64,000 nucleotides of DNA from Streptomyces sp. WAC 01529 (GCF_003945545.1 NZ_CP029617.1:1747001-1811000); one strand, 5' to 3'; numbered from the stretch's first letter, positions 27,102 to 36,761 are shown. The notes: a model not told the origin generated them from the letters alone. Program-made: numbers and translations.

Positions 27102-28250
27102 ATGACTTCGCGCCTCGCTTCCCTCCCCTCCCCCGTCTCCCCCGTCCGTGTCGGGATCGTCGGCCTGTCCGCCCGCGGCGGCTGGGCGCCCCGCTCCCAC
27201 CTGCCCGCGCTGGCCCGCCTCCAGGGGTACGAACTGCGTGCCCTGTCCGCGTCGAGCGAGGAGTCGGCGCGGGCCGCGGGCGAGAAGTACGGGGTGCCGC
27301 TGGCCTTCGGCTCGGCCGAGGAGCTGGTCCGCAGCGACCAGGTCGACCTCGTCGTGGTGAGCGTGCGCGTGCCGCTGCACCGCGAGGTGGTCCTGGCCGC
27401 GCTCGGCGCGGGCAAGGCGGTGCTCAGCGAGTGGCCGCTCGGCAACGGTCTCGCCGAGGCCGAGGAGCTGGCGGCGGCCGCGGACCGGGCGGGTGTCCGG
27501 ACCTTCGTGGGCCTCCAGGCCAGGTCGGCGCCCGCGGTCCGGCACGTCCGGGAGCTGGTCGCCGACGGCTATGTGGGCGAGGTCCTCTCGACGAGTCTGG
27601 TCGCCTCGGGGCGCGGGTGGGGCCCGGTGTTCGAGCCGAGCGGCGCCTATCTCCTGGACGAGCGGAACGGCGCCACGATGCTGACGATCCCCTTCGGGCA
27701 CACCGTCGACGCGCTCACCATGGTGCTCGGGGAGTTCACGGAGGTCTCCGCGACCCTGGCGACGCGGCGCCCTGCCGTGCGCGAGGCGGGCACGGGACGC
27801 ACCGCGCCGATGACGGCCGCCGACCAGATCGCCGTGTCGGGGCGCCTGGAGTCGGGGGCCGTCGTCTCGGCGCACTTCCGCTCGGGTCTGTCCCGGGGCA
27901 CGGACTTCCACTGGGAGATCAACGGCACGGAAGGGGACCTCGTCGTCACCGGCGACTCCGGGCACCTCCAGCAGGCCGCGGTGACCGTGCGCGGCGGACG
28001 CGGCGCGGACAAGGGGCTCACCGAACTCCCCGTGCCCGTACGCCACTTCGACGTGCCCTCGCTGGAGGAGCTGCGGGGGCTGCCCTCGTACGAAGTGGCG
28101 TACAACGTGGGAGCGCAGTACGCGCGGATCCTCGCCGACCTCACCGAGGGCACCGCCCACGCCCCGGACTTCGCGCACGCGGTCCGGCGCCAGCGGCTGC
28201 TGGACGCGATCGGGCGGTCGGCGGCCACGGGGCGGCGCGTGGAGGTGTGA
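27102..28250 (+). CDS. Gfo/Idh/MocA-family oxidoreductase
   Basis: 382 residues. N-terminal Rossmann domain with VGIVGLSARGGWAPRSHLPAL (about 17-37) and the C-terminal alpha/beta substrate domain. The usual EKP motif that places the catalytic Lys is changed to SEWPLGNG (near 113), so the catalytic lysine of the family seems absent. Likely NAD(P)-dependent and acting on a sugar or related polyol, but this substitution makes the reaction uncertain. Controlled, by position, by the divergent HxlR regulator. Confidence 0.85.
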   Translation: MTSRLASLPSPVSPVRVGIVGLSARGGWAPRSHLPALARLQGYELRALSASSEESARAAGEKYGVPLAFGSAEELVRSDQVDLVVVSVRVPLHREVVLAALGAGKAVLSEWPLGNGLAEAEELAAAADRAGVRTFVGLQARSAPAVRHVRELVADGYVGEVLSTSLVASGRGWGPVFEPSGAYLLDERNGATMLTIPFGHTVDALTMVLGEFTEVSATLATRRPAVREAGTGRTAPMTAADQIAVSGRLESGAVVSAHFRSGLSRGTDFHWEINGTEGDLVVTGDSGHLQQAAVTVRGGRGADKGLTELPVPVRHFDVPSLEELRGLPSYEVAYNVGAQYARILADLTEGTAHAPDFAHAVRRQRLLDAIGRSAATGRRVEV

Positions 28251-28274
28251 GCGAACGCCCGCGTCCGCGGTGGG

Positions 28275-29807
28275 TCAGTGCTCGTACCGGCCGTCGATCC
28301 GCCGTGGCAGGCCCAGCGGGTTGGCGTCGCGCAGCTCGGGCGGGAGCAGGGCCTCGGGGGTGTTCTGGTACGCGACCGGGCGCAGCCAGCGTTCGATGGC
28401 CGTGCCGCCCACCGACGTCGACGTGGAGGTGGTGGCGGGGTAGGGACCGCCGTGGTGCTGGGCGGGTGCGACGGCGACGCCGGTGGGCCAGCCGTCGACG
28501 AGCACGCGCCCGGCGAGCGGGGTGACCTCGGCGATCAGCTCGGCTCCCCGGGGGCTGGCGCCCGCCGCCTCGTCGGCGGAGAGCTGCACGGTCGCGGTGA
28601 GGTTGCCGGGCAGGCGGGAGAGGACGGCGGTGATCTCCGCGTCGTCGGCGTAGCGGGCGACGACGGTGACCGGGCCGAAGCACTCCTCCAGGAGCAGGTC
28701 GTACGCCCCTTCGCTCGCGAGGCGCGCCGCCGGGACCGTGAGGAAGCCCGCGCTGACGGTGTGCTCGCCGCCCGCGCCCGGGGTCACCGGGGCCGCCACG
28801 TCCGGCAGTTCGGCGCGTTCGCGCACCCCGGCGACGAAGTTCTCCCGCATCCGGTGGTCCAGGAGCACCCCGGCCTCGGTGTCGCTGACGGCCTCGGTCA
28901 GGGACTTCACGAGCCGGTCGCCGCCCGCGCCCTCGGGGGCGAGGACCAGGCCGGGCTTGACGCAGAACTGGCCGACGCCGAGCGTCATCGAGCCCGCGAG
29001 GCCGGTGCCGATCTGCTCGCCGCGCTCGGCGGCGGCGGCCTCGGTGACGACGACGGGGTTGAGGGAGCCGAGTTCGCCGTGGAAGGGGATCGGCACGGGC
29101 CGTGCGGCGGCCGCGTCGAAGAGGGCGCGTCCGCCGCGGATGGAGCCGGTGAACCCGGCGCCGGACACCAGCGGGTGCTCGACAAGGGCGACGCCCGCGT
29201 CGAAGCCGTGCACCAGGCCGATGACGCCCTCGGGGATGTCGTGCCGCGCCGCCGCCCTGCGCAGTACGGAGGCGACCAGCTCGGAGGTGCCCGGGTGGTC
29301 GGGGTGGGCCTTGACGACGACGGGGCAGCCCGCGGCGAGCGCGCTCGCGGTGTCGCCGCCGGGCACGGAGAAGGCGAAGGGGAAGTTGGACGCGGAGTAG
29401 ACGGCGACGACGCCGAGCGGGATCTTGTAGCGGCGCAGGTCGGGGATGGGCGGGGTCGCCGAGGCGTCGGGGTGGTCGATGACGACGTCGAGGAAGGCGC
29501 CTTCGTCGACGATGTCCGCGAACGCCCTCAATTGGTAGCAGGTGCGGGCGAGTTCGCCGGTGAGCCGGACCGGGCCGAGCGCGGTCTCCGCGTCCGCGGC
29601 CTCCACGAGGTGGTCCTTGGCCTCCTCGAGCAGGCCGGCGGCGGTGCGCAGGAAGGCGGCGCGGACCGTGCGGTCGGCGAGGGCGGGCGCCGCGGCACGG
29701 GCGGCGCGGACCGCCTGGTCCACCTCCTCGGCTGCGGCTTCCACCGCAACCTGCTCGCGCTGCTTCCCGGTTCGGGGGTCGACACTCCAGACTGGTGCTG
29801 CTGCCAC
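28275..29807 (-). CDS. 2,5-dioxovalerate (alpha-ketoglutaric semialdehyde) dehydrogenase
   Basis: 510 residues from GTG 29807, chosen because GGAAAGGGA lies just upstream and the protein then has family length. NAD(P)+ aldehyde dehydrogenase with ASNFPFAFSVPGGDTASALA, the FHGELGSLNP segment containing the active Glu, and the nucleophile Cys282 in GVGQFCVKPG, a pattern typical of the group that oxidises 2,5-dioxopentanoate to 2-oxoglutarate. This is the last step of oxidative uronate and aldarate breakdown; the earlier steps kdgD and udh lie about 13-15 kb away at 42566-44569. Divergent from an IclR regulator with a palindrome in between. Confidence 0.9.
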   Translation of the reverse strand: MAAAPVWSVDPRTGKQREQVAVEAAAEEVDQAVRAARAAAPALADRTVRAAFLRTAAGLLEEAKDHLVEAADAETALGPVRLTGELARTCYQLRAFADIVDEGAFLDVVIDHPDASATPPIPDLRRYKIPLGVVAVYSASNFPFAFSVPGGDTASALAAGCPVVVKAHPDHPGTSELVASVLRRAAARHDIPEGVIGLVHGFDAGVALVEHPLVSGAGFTGSIRGGRALFDAAAARPVPIPFHGELGSLNPVVVTEAAAAERGEQIGTGLAGSMTLGVGQFCVKPGLVLAPEGAGGDRLVKSLTEAVSDTEAGVLLDHRMRENFVAGVRERAELPDVAAPVTPGAGGEHTVSAGFLTVPAARLASEGAYDLLLEECFGPVTVVARYADDAEITAVLSRLPGNLTATVQLSADEAAGASPRGAELIAEVTPLAGRVLVDGWPTGVAVAPAQHHGGPYPATTSTSTSVGGTAIERWLRPVAYQNTPEALLPPELRDANPLGLPRRIDGRYEH

Positions 29808-29847
29808 CGCGGATTCCCTTTCCAGAGGTATGCCACTCACCAGGGCT

Positions 29848-29863
29848 GTTCGATATGCTGAAC
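29848..29863. promoter_or_regulatory. IclR-type operator candidate
   Basis: Interrupted palindrome GTTCGATATGCTGAAC (GTTC-N8-GAAC), 41 bases upstream of the dehydrogenase start and 69 bases before the IclR start. Size and half-sites resemble operators of KdgR-like IclR regulators. Confidence 0.6.
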
Positions 29864-29931
29864 GCCGTCTCTGTTGATGAATGAGCGGGGACTCGGAGGG
29901 TATTTCTCGGCGATCTAAGGGGTCAAGGGCG

Positions 29932-30705
29932 ATGTCGGCTGGCGAGACCGGAGGCGGTGCGCAGGTCAAGTCCGCGGTGCGGACAGTGGAGCTGCTCGAA
30001 TACTTCGCCGGCCGTCCCGGAATGCACTCCCTCGCCGCGGTCCAGGAAGCGGTCGGCTATCCCAAGTCGAGCCTCTACATGCTCCTTCGCACCCTGGTCG
30101 AGCTGGGCTGGGTCGAGACGGACGCGACCGGCACGCGGTACGGCATCGGCGTGCGCGCCCTGCTCGTCGGCACCTCGTACATCGACGGTGACGAGGTGGT
30201 GGCCGCCGCCCGGCCGACCCTCGACCGGCTCTCGGACGACACCACGGAGACCATCCACCTCGCGCGGCTCGACGGCACGAACGTCGTCTACCTCGCCACC
30301 CGCCAGTCCCAGCACTATCTGCGGCCGTTCACGCGGGTGGGCCGCAGGCTGCCCGCGCACTCCACCTCGCTCGGCAAGGCGCTGCTCGCCACCTTCACCG
30401 ACGAGCAGGTCCGCAAGATGCTCCCGGAGGCGCTGCCCGCGCTGACCGAGAACACCATCACCGACCGCGAGAAGCTCATCGAGGAGCTGCACGGGGTGCG
30501 CGAGCAGGGTTTCGCGGTGGACCGCGAGGAGAACACGCTCGGTCTGCGCTGCTTCGGTGTCGCCATCCCCTACCGCACTCCGGCGCGGGACGCGATCAGC
30601 TGCTCGGTGCCGGTGGCGCGGCTCACGCCCGCGCACGAACAGATGGTCAAGGACGCCCTGTTCGACGCGCGCGACCGGCTGACCTTGGCGACTCGCAGGC
30701 TCTGA
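29932..30705 (+). CDS. IclR-family transcriptional regulator (KdgR-like)
   Basis: 257 residues from ATG 29932; an upstream in-frame ATG at 29881 has no ribosome site. N-terminal winged helix (VKSAVRTVELLEYFAGRP, then VQEAVGYPKSSLYMLLRTL) and a C-terminal effector domain with the RRLPAHSTSLGKALLATF and GFAVDREENTLGLRCFGVAIPY motifs. Divergent from the dioxovalerate dehydrogenase, so a sugar-acid intermediate is the likely ligand. It may also control the kdgD/udh genes, but I found no identical operator there. Confidence 0.92.
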   Translation: MSAGETGGGAQVKSAVRTVELLEYFAGRPGMHSLAAVQEAVGYPKSSLYMLLRTLVELGWVETDATGTRYGIGVRALLVGTSYIDGDEVVAAARPTLDRLSDDTTETIHLARLDGTNVVYLATRQSQHYLRPFTRVGRRLPAHSTSLGKALLATFTDEQVRKMLPEALPALTENTITDREKLIEELHGVREQGFAVDREENTLGLRCFGVAIPYRTPARDAISCSVPVARLTPAHEQMVKDALFDARDRLTLATRRL

Positions 30706-30773
30706 CGCCCGGCAGGCCTGACGTCTCGCGGCTCCGACGCCGCACAGGCCCCGGCGCCTCGTAGGCTCTGCGC

Positions 30774-31250
30774 ATGGATGTCAGTCTGCGCGAAGTCCAC
30801 GACAGTGATCTGCCCGTCTTCTTCCGGCAGTTGAACGACCCCGAGTCCTGTCACATGGCCGCCTTCACCCCCGAGGACCCGGGCGACCGGAACCGCTTCG
30901 ACGCGCACTGGGCGAAGCTGCGCGCCTCGCCCGGCATCGACGTGCGCACGGTCCTCGCCGACGGTGACGTGGTGGGCAACGCGGCGGTGTACGGCGAGCC
31001 GGGCGAGCGGGAGGTCACGTACTGGATCGACCGCGCGTACTGGGGGCGCGGCCTGGCCACCGCCGCCCTGCGCGAGCTGCTCGCGCTGATCCCGGAGCGC
31101 CCGCTGTACGCCCGCGCGGCGGCGGACAACGCGGGCTCGCTGCGGGTCCTGGAGAAGTGCGGGTTCCGCGAGTCGGCGCGGGAGCGGGGGTACGCGGCGG
31201 CGCGGGAGGCGGAGATCGACGAGGTGGTCCTCGTCCTGCACGGCGGCTGA
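30774..31250 (+). CDS. GNAT-family N-acetyltransferase (RimJ/RimL-like)
   Basis: 158 residues. Acetyltransferase fold with the acetyl-CoA loop DRAYWGRGLATAALRELL (about 83-100) and the terminal NAGSLRVLEKCGFRE segment characteristic of the RimJ/RimL branch. Substrate unknown. The 68 bases upstream hold imperfect repeats of a CTCGYAGGCTCTGACGCC-like unit, and no clear ribosome site is seen. Confidence 0.87.
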   Translation: MDVSLREVHDSDLPVFFRQLNDPESCHMAAFTPEDPGDRNRFDAHWAKLRASPGIDVRTVLADGDVVGNAAVYGEPGEREVTYWIDRAYWGRGLATAALRELLALIPERPLYARAAADNAGSLRVLEKCGFRESARERGYAAAREAEIDEVVLVLHGG

Positions 31251-31326
31251 GGCTCCCCCGGGAGGGGGAGGGCGGTTCGTCGCCGCGCAGGAGGCGCGGC
31301 GGCGCCGCTGACGGGAGCGTGGAGGC

Positions 31327-32436
31327 ATGACCCAGCCCCTGCCCGCCTCCCCGGCGGCCGCGCCCTCGCCCCTACCGGCCGCACCCTCCTCTCCCCCGGA
31401 TCCCCCGGACGCCCCCTTCGCCCTCAGCCGCTCCCGGCGTGCGCTGCGGCTGGTCGCTCTGGTGGCCTGCGTGCCGTATCTCGCCCTCAAGGTCGCCTGG
31501 ATCTGCGGGAGCCGGCTCGGGATCCCCGAAGGCAGCTCCCTGCTCGACCACCGGGCGCTCATGGTCTTCGCCAACGGCCTCACCGTCCTCATGGACGCGG
31601 GCGTCATCGTGCTGGTGCTGCTCCTGACCCGGCCCTGGGGGCTGCGGACGCCCCCGTGGCTGCTGGCGTTCCCCATGTGGGCCGCCACCGGACTGCTCGT
31701 GCCGATCATGGCCGGGTTCCCGCTGCAACTGCTGGTCAGGGCGGTCGGCGGGAGCGTGCGCGGCTCCTCGGGGAGTGGCAGCGAGGGGGGTGAGCCGTTC
31801 CTCGCCGAGTGGGTCTTCGGCGTCGTCTATACGGGCTTCATCCTCCAGGGCGCCGCGCTCGGCGCCCTGTTCGTCCTGTACGCGCGGGACCGCTGGGGGC
31901 ACCTGTGGCGGGGGCGCGTGGGGGACCTGCCGCACCCCGGCGCCGGGGTGCGGGGCGGGCGGGCCGCCGCCGTCGCCGCCGCGCTGCTCGCGACGGTCCC
32001 CCTCACCATGCATCTGCTCTGGGCCACCGGCTCCACCGCCGGACTCAGCGCGGCCCTGGCGGGGGAACGCACCGCCGACTTCCACGTCCTGGAGTTCCTG
32101 GACGTGCTGTACCTCGCCGCCGCCGTGGTGGGCGCCCTGACGCTCACCTTCCGACGGCTCCCGACGCGCCGAGCGCTCCCGGTACCCCCCGTACTCCCCG
32201 TGCTCCAGAGGCTTCCGGTGAAGGTGCCGCTCGCCCTGGTCTGGGCGGGATCGGGCGCGGCCGGCTGCTGGGGCGCCTGGCTGCTGCTCGCCTCGCTCAT
32301 CGGCCCCGCCGACGACCTCTCCCGACAGCCCACCGGCCTGATGCTCCTGACCTACTCTGTGCAGATGATCACCGGAATACTCGTGGCGGCCCTCGGCGCC
32401 CGCTTCCTCCAGGAGCGTGCGGGGTCCACGGCGTGA
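31327..32436 (+). CDS. Multi-span membrane protein, first gene of a two-component operon
   Basis: 369 residues. A Pro/Ala/Ser-rich cytoplasmic N-terminus (1-35) precedes about eight hydrophobic segments (near 40-58, 75-92, 105-125, 155-180, 205-228, 248-265, 300-325 and 335-358). No catalytic motif visible. Its TGA overlaps the GTG start of the histidine kinase gene (GTGA), so the two are coupled and the protein may be a sensor partner or a target of the kinase. I do not recognise a named family. Confidence 0.82.
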   Translation: MTQPLPASPAAAPSPLPAAPSSPPDPPDAPFALSRSRRALRLVALVACVPYLALKVAWICGSRLGIPEGSSLLDHRALMVFANGLTVLMDAGVIVLVLLLTRPWGLRTPPWLLAFPMWAATGLLVPIMAGFPLQLLVRAVGGSVRGSSGSGSEGGEPFLAEWVFGVVYTGFILQGAALGALFVLYARDRWGHLWRGRVGDLPHPGAGVRGGRAAAVAAALLATVPLTMHLLWATGSTAGLSAALAGERTADFHVLEFLDVLYLAAAVVGALTLTFRRLPTRRALPVPPVLPVLQRLPVKVPLALVWAGSGAAGCWGAWLLLASLIGPADDLSRQPTGLMLLTYSVQMITGILVAALGARFLQERAGSTA

Positions 32437-33695
32437 AGGCCTTCGCCACCGCCCTGTTCGGGCGTTCGGCACGCCGCCGGTGGATCCATCTGATCCTCGG
32501 CGGCGCGCTCTCCATGCCGTACGTCTTCGTCGGCGCCGTGATCATGGGGCCGCTCTTCGACGACGACCAGATCCTCGGGACGCTGCCCGCCCAACTCGCC
32601 GCCTTCGCGGCCGGGTTGCCGCTGGCCGCGATCAGCGCGCTGTTCCCGCTGACCCGGCCCATCTCGGTGGCCGCCGTACGGACGCTGTGCGGGGTGCCGG
32701 ACGGCTCACTCGCCGAGGGCCCCGCGCGGGGGCGGGTGGCGCGCGGGCGGGCCGCCGCGTGGTTCACGCTGCACCTCGGTCTCGGCGGGATCATCAGCGG
32801 CATGTCGCTCGCGCTGCCGCCGTTCGCGGGCGTGCTGATCACGCTGCCGTTCTTCGTCGCCTTCCGGGACAGCCGCATCGGGCTGCCCGAGGTCTTCGGC
32901 GAACCCTGGATGGTGGCACTCTCCCCGGCCATCGGCTGCGTCTCCCTGGTGGCGCTCGCGGCGTGCGCGGCCCTGGCCGGCGGGCTCCTGGCACGCTGGG
33001 CGCCCGACCTGCTCGGGCCGACCCCCGCCGACCGGCTGGCCGCCGCCGAGCAGCGCGCCGCCGACCTCGCCGTGCGCAACCGCCTGGCGCGCGAACTGCA
33101 CGACTCCGTGGGGCACGCGCTGAGCGCGGTCACGCTCCAGGCGAGCGCGGCCCGCCGCGTCCTCGACCACGACCCGGAGTTCGTCCGCGAGGCGCTGGCC
33201 GCCATCGAGGACACCACGCGCCGCACGGTCGGCGAACTCGACGCCGTGCTCGGCGTGTTGCGGGAGGCCGACGACGCCCGCTCCACCGCCCCCGCGCCCA
33301 CGCTCGCCGCCGACCTGGACGGTCTGCTGCGCCGCACCCGGGCGGGCGGCCTGCGGGTGAGCGCCGCCGTCGACATGGAGCCCGAGGCGCTGCCCCCGCT
33401 GGTCTCCCGCGAGGCCTACCGCATCGTGCAGGAGGCGTTGAGCAACGCCCTGCGGCACGGCGGCGACGGCACATCCGTGACCCTGCGCCTCGCCCTGGAC
33501 GGCCCCGACCTGGCCGTCACGGCCGAGAACCCCCTGCCGGAGCGCTCCCCCGCCACCCGCCCCGGCGGCGGCCACGGCCTGCGCGGCATCGCTGACCGGG
33601 CACGGCTGCTCGGCGGCACCGCCGAGGCGGGCCCGGCGGACGGCGCCTGGCGACTCGACGTACGACTTCCGCTGAAGGGACACGCACACGCATGA
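32433..33695 (+). CDS. NarL-type sensor histidine kinase (HisKA_3)
   Basis: 420 residues. Four or five N-terminal membrane spans (up to about 190) serve as sensor, then a dimerisation/phosphoacceptor domain with the H-box RELHDSVGHALSAV (His223) and an ATPase domain with the N-box EALSNALRHGG (near 335) and G-box GGGHGLRGIADRARLLGG. GTG start at 32433 fixed by the overlap with the membrane protein upstream; its own stop overlaps the regulator ATG. Signal unknown. Confidence 0.92.
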   Translation: MKAFATALFGRSARRRWIHLILGGALSMPYVFVGAVIMGPLFDDDQILGTLPAQLAAFAAGLPLAAISALFPLTRPISVAAVRTLCGVPDGSLAEGPARGRVARGRAAAWFTLHLGLGGIISGMSLALPPFAGVLITLPFFVAFRDSRIGLPEVFGEPWMVALSPAIGCVSLVALAACAALAGGLLARWAPDLLGPTPADRLAAAEQRAADLAVRNRLARELHDSVGHALSAVTLQASAARRVLDHDPEFVREALAAIEDTTRRTVGELDAVLGVLREADDARSTAPAPTLAADLDGLLRRTRAGGLRVSAAVDMEPEALPPLVSREAYRIVQEALSNALRHGGDGTSVTLRLALDGPDLAVTAENPLPERSPATRPGGGHGLRGIADRARLLGGTAEAGPADGAWRLDVRLPLKGHAHA

Positions 33696-34396
33696 CGACC
33701 ACACCCTCCCCCGCCGGGTCCGGCACACCTTCCGGCTCCGGTGGCGCGGCCATCCGGATCGTCCTCGCCGACGACGAGCGCATGGTGCGTACCGCACTGC
33801 GCGCGATCCTCTCCGCCGAGCCGGGCATCGAGATCATCGGCGAGGCGGCGACCGGCGCCGAGGCCGTGTCGGTCGTACGGGAGCTGAAGCCCGACATCGT
33901 CCTGATGGACGTCCGCATGCCGGAGATCGACGGCATCCGCGCCACCGAGCAGATCCTCCAGACGATGCCGGAGCCGCCGCGCATCGTGGTCGTGACGACC
34001 TTCGAGAACGACGCGTACGTGTACGAGGCGCTGCGCGCGGGCGCCGCCGGTTTCCTGCTCAAGCGGGCGGACGCGGACGCGCTCGTGCAGGCCGTGCGCG
34101 TCGTCGCGCACAGCGACTCGCTGCTCTTCCCCGCCGCCGTGCGCGCCCTGGCCGCCGAGCACGGGCGCGCCAAGCCCGCGCCGCCCGCCTGGGTGGCGCG
34201 GCTCACCGCCCGGGAGAGCGAGGTGCTGCGGCTGATGGCCGGGGGGCTGACCAACGCGGAGATCGCCGGGCGGATCGGCGTGGGCGCGGCGACGGTGAAG
34301 ACGCATGTGGCGGCCGTGCTCGCCAAGACGGGCGCGCGGGACCGCACGCAGGCGGTGATCGCGGCGTACGAGGCGGGCTTCATGAACACGGACTGA
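33692..34396 (+). CDS. NarL/LuxR-family response regulator
   Basis: 234 residues. Receiver domain with the acidic pocket LADDER, phosphoacceptor Asp73 in DIVLMDVRMPEIDG, conserved Thr in VVVTTFEND and Lys in FLLKRADAD. C-terminal LuxR helix-turn-helix at about 168-230 (LTARESEVLRLMAGGLTNAE, then VKTHVAAVLAKTGARDR). Cognate of the upstream kinase. Last gene of the three-gene operon. Confidence 0.95.
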   Translation: MTTTPSPAGSGTPSGSGGAAIRIVLADDERMVRTALRAILSAEPGIEIIGEAATGAEAVSVVRELKPDIVLMDVRMPEIDGIRATEQILQTMPEPPRIVVVTTFENDAYVYEALRAGAAGFLLKRADADALVQAVRVVAHSDSLLFPAAVRALAAEHGRAKPAPPAWVARLTARESEVLRLMAGGLTNAEIAGRIGVGAATVKTHVAAVLAKTGARDRTQAVIAAYEAGFMNTD

Positions 34397-34480
34397 GCGT
34401 TCATGAGGAGTCTCTGAGAAAACGGTCACAAGCGGATCAGAAGGGAACGAAACCCTCCCCTTCGCTCGTCCTCCCGTGGG

Positions 34481-35929
34481 ATGAACAAGACGATCAGGCA
34501 CGCCTCGGTCTTCGCACTGCTGCTCGTGCTCGCCCTCCTGGTGCGGGCGACGTGGGTGCAGTTCCACGACTCGAAGGCGCTCGCGGACGAGAAGCTGAAC
34601 CGGCGGAACGCGATCCAGCAGTACGCGCACCCGCTGGGCGACATCATCGTGGGCGGTGAGGCCATCACCGGCTCCGAGCGGACGACGGGAGGAGACCTCG
34701 CGTACAAGCGGACGTACAAGAACGGCGCGCTCTACTCACCCGTGACGGGTTACAGCTCGCAGGTGTACGGCGCCACCCAGCTGGAGGGCATCTACAAGGA
34801 CCTCCTGGACGGCACGGACAACCGCCTGAAGAACCCGCTCGACACGGTCACCAACAAGCGCGCCGACCCCGGCGACGTCGTGACGACCATCGACCCGGCG
34901 GTGCAGAAGGCCGGGTACAAGGCGCTCGGTGACACCAAGGGCGCGGCGGTCGCCATCGACCCGGAGACCGGCGAGATCCTCGGCATGGTCTCGACGCCGT
35001 CGTACGACCCGTCGAAGATCAGCGGCTCCACGGACTCGGAGGCGTGGAAGGCGCTGACGAGCGACAAGCAGAAGCCGATGGTGAACCGCGCGATGCGCCA
35101 GCCGCTGCCGCCCGGTTCCACGTTCAAGCTGGTCGTCGCGGCGGCGGCCCTGGAGGACGGCCTCTACTCCTCGGTGGACGTCAGGACGGACAGCCCGAAG
35201 CCCTACACGCTGCCGGGCACGGTGACGGTCCTGAAGAACGAGAACGAGTCGGCCCCCTGCGAGAACGCGACGATCCGCACCGGCCTGCAGTACTCCTGCA
35301 ACAACGTCTTCGCGAAGATGGCCGTCGACCTGGGCCAGGGCAAGGTCAAGGCGATGGCGGAGAAGCTGGGCTTCAACGCGGACAAGCTGGATGTGCCGGT
35401 GCGCGCGGGCAAGAGCGTGTACCCCTCCGGCATGGACAAGGCGCAGACGGCTCTCTCGGGCATCGGTCAGTTCGACGTGACGGCGACGCCGTTGCAGATC
35501 TCGATGGTGTCGGCGGCCATCGCCAACGGCGGCGAGCTGGCCGCGCCGCACATGGTCTCGCAGATCACCGACTCCGACGGCAACGTCCTGGAGAAGTACG
35601 GTGACGGGAACCGGCAGCGCGTGATGAGCCAGTCCACCGCCGAGAGCCTGCAGTCCGCGATGCGGACGGTCGTCGAGAAGGGCACCGGCTCGAACGCGCA
35701 GATCAGCGGCGCGACGGTGGGCGGCAAGACGGGCACGGCCCAGCACGGCGAGAACAACAGCAAGACGCCGTACGCGTGGTTCACGTCGTACGCCAAGGGC
35801 GCGGACGGCAAGCAGGTGGCGGTCGCGGTGATGATCGAGTCGTCGAGCGCGGCCCGCGACGAGGTCAGCGGCAACGGCCTGGCGGCGCCGATCGCCAAGG
35901 CGATGATGGCGGCGGCCCTGAAGAGCTGA
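34481..35929 (+). CDS. Penicillin-binding protein 2-type transpeptidase
   Basis: 482 residues. A single N-terminal membrane anchor (about 7-25) and an extracytoplasmic class B PBP: a dimerisation domain (PBP_dimer-like, about 40-150) then the transpeptidase with Ser213-x-x-Lys216 (PPGSTFKL), Ser272-x-Asn274 (YSCNN) and Lys416-Thr-Gly (GKTGTAQ). Cross-links peptidoglycan. Size and the short N-terminal domain fit the PbpA-like group paired with FtsW/RodA proteins in actinobacteria, but no such partner is adjacent here. Confidence 0.93.
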   Translation: MNKTIRHASVFALLLVLALLVRATWVQFHDSKALADEKLNRRNAIQQYAHPLGDIIVGGEAITGSERTTGGDLAYKRTYKNGALYSPVTGYSSQVYGATQLEGIYKDLLDGTDNRLKNPLDTVTNKRADPGDVVTTIDPAVQKAGYKALGDTKGAAVAIDPETGEILGMVSTPSYDPSKISGSTDSEAWKALTSDKQKPMVNRAMRQPLPPGSTFKLVVAAAALEDGLYSSVDVRTDSPKPYTLPGTVTVLKNENESAPCENATIRTGLQYSCNNVFAKMAVDLGQGKVKAMAEKLGFNADKLDVPVRAGKSVYPSGMDKAQTALSGIGQFDVTATPLQISMVSAAIANGGELAAPHMVSQITDSDGNVLEKYGDGNRQRVMSQSTAESLQSAMRTVVEKGTGSNAQISGATVGGKTGTAQHGENNSKTPYAWFTSYAKGADGKQVAVAVMIESSSAARDEVSGNGLAAPIAKAMMAAALKS

Positions 35930-35947
35930 CCGCCGCCGGGCGCCGCC

Positions 35948-35985
35948 CCGCGCTTTCAGCGGATGGCGCACCGCGCTCTCAGCGG
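35948..35985. repeat. Direct repeat between convergent genes
   Basis: CCGCGCTTTCAGCGG at 35948-35962 and CCGCGCTCTCAGCGG at 35971-35985 differ in one base. Each contains a small CCGC...GCGG dyad, so the pair may act as a weak two-way terminator; the second copy overlaps the stop of the minus-strand gene. Confidence 0.55.
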
Positions 35986-36761
35986 GCCCGGTTCCGGTCG
36001 CGCCACAGCCGGAAGCCGAGGATCAGCCCGAGCGGCGCGCACGCGCCGACGAGCAGTCCCCCGGCGAAGCCGAGCCCGGTGCTCGCCTCGCCGTCCTCGA
36101 GCGCGGCTCCGCCGCCCGCCACGGCCACGGCCGTCACGAGGAGGGCGAGCAGCCCGTAGAACTTCCGGCTGAGGAAGTTCTTCCGCTCCGGCACCGGCGG
36201 CGGCGAGGCGATCTCCGCCGCCGGGCCGAGGCTCGCCGCCTTGGGGCGCTTGAACCAGGCGTAGACGACCCAGGTCCCGCAGGCCTCCCAGCCGTCAGGG
36301 GCGAGGCGTTCGTCGAGGCCTTCGCGGCCGCGCGTGACCAACTCCCTGCGGTACTCCCACCGCTGGGGCCGCGCCACGTCACGGTGGCTGACGAAGCGGC
36401 CGAGCGCGTCGACCCGCTCCACCTCCCAGCCCTCGTCGCCGAAGCGGTTCAGCAGCTCTTCGTCGACGTAGGTGTCGGCGGTCCAGCGCCAGGTCTCGAC
36501 GTGGCCCTCCGGAGGCCCGCCGGAGGCGCCCGCCCCGGGGGCACTCGTCTCCGGGGCCAGCTGCCGGGCGAACTCCTCGGCCGGACCGAACTCGGCCTCC
36601 GCGTCCTCGGCGCCGGACTCCTCCAGGTGGGCGGCCAGGTCCGAGACGGTCGCCTCGACGCGGTCGGCGGGCAGACCGAGCGCACGCAGCCGCTCGGCGA
36701 GGCCGACGAGGTACCCGTCCTGCCCGTACCGCCCGTGCCGCGCGTCCATCGGGGCGTTCAT
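35979..36761 (-). CDS. Membrane protein with HAAS-like N-terminal domain, PadR partner
   Basis: 260 residues. The N-terminal 70 residues resemble the HAAS/permease-prefix helical domain often encoded next to PadR regulators (YLVGLAERLRALGLPADRVE, then LAAHLEESGAEDAEAEFGPAEEFA). A middle soluble region (about 85-180) and two C-terminal membrane segments (about 205-223 and 230-250) follow. Its ATG overlaps the padR-type stop by four bases (ATGA), so production is coupled to the regulator. Likely part of an envelope stress module; no enzyme motif. Confidence 0.8.
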   Translation of the reverse strand: MNAPMDARHGRYGQDGYLVGLAERLRALGLPADRVEATVSDLAAHLEESGAEDAEAEFGPAEEFARQLAPETSAPGAGASGGPPEGHVETWRWTADTYVDEELLNRFGDEGWEVERVDALGRFVSHRDVARPQRWEYRRELVTRGREGLDERLAPDGWEACGTWVVYAWFKRPKAASLGPAAEIASPPPVPERKNFLSRKFYGLLALLVTAVAVAGGGAALEDGEASTGLGFAGGLLVGACAPLGLILGFRLWRDRNRAR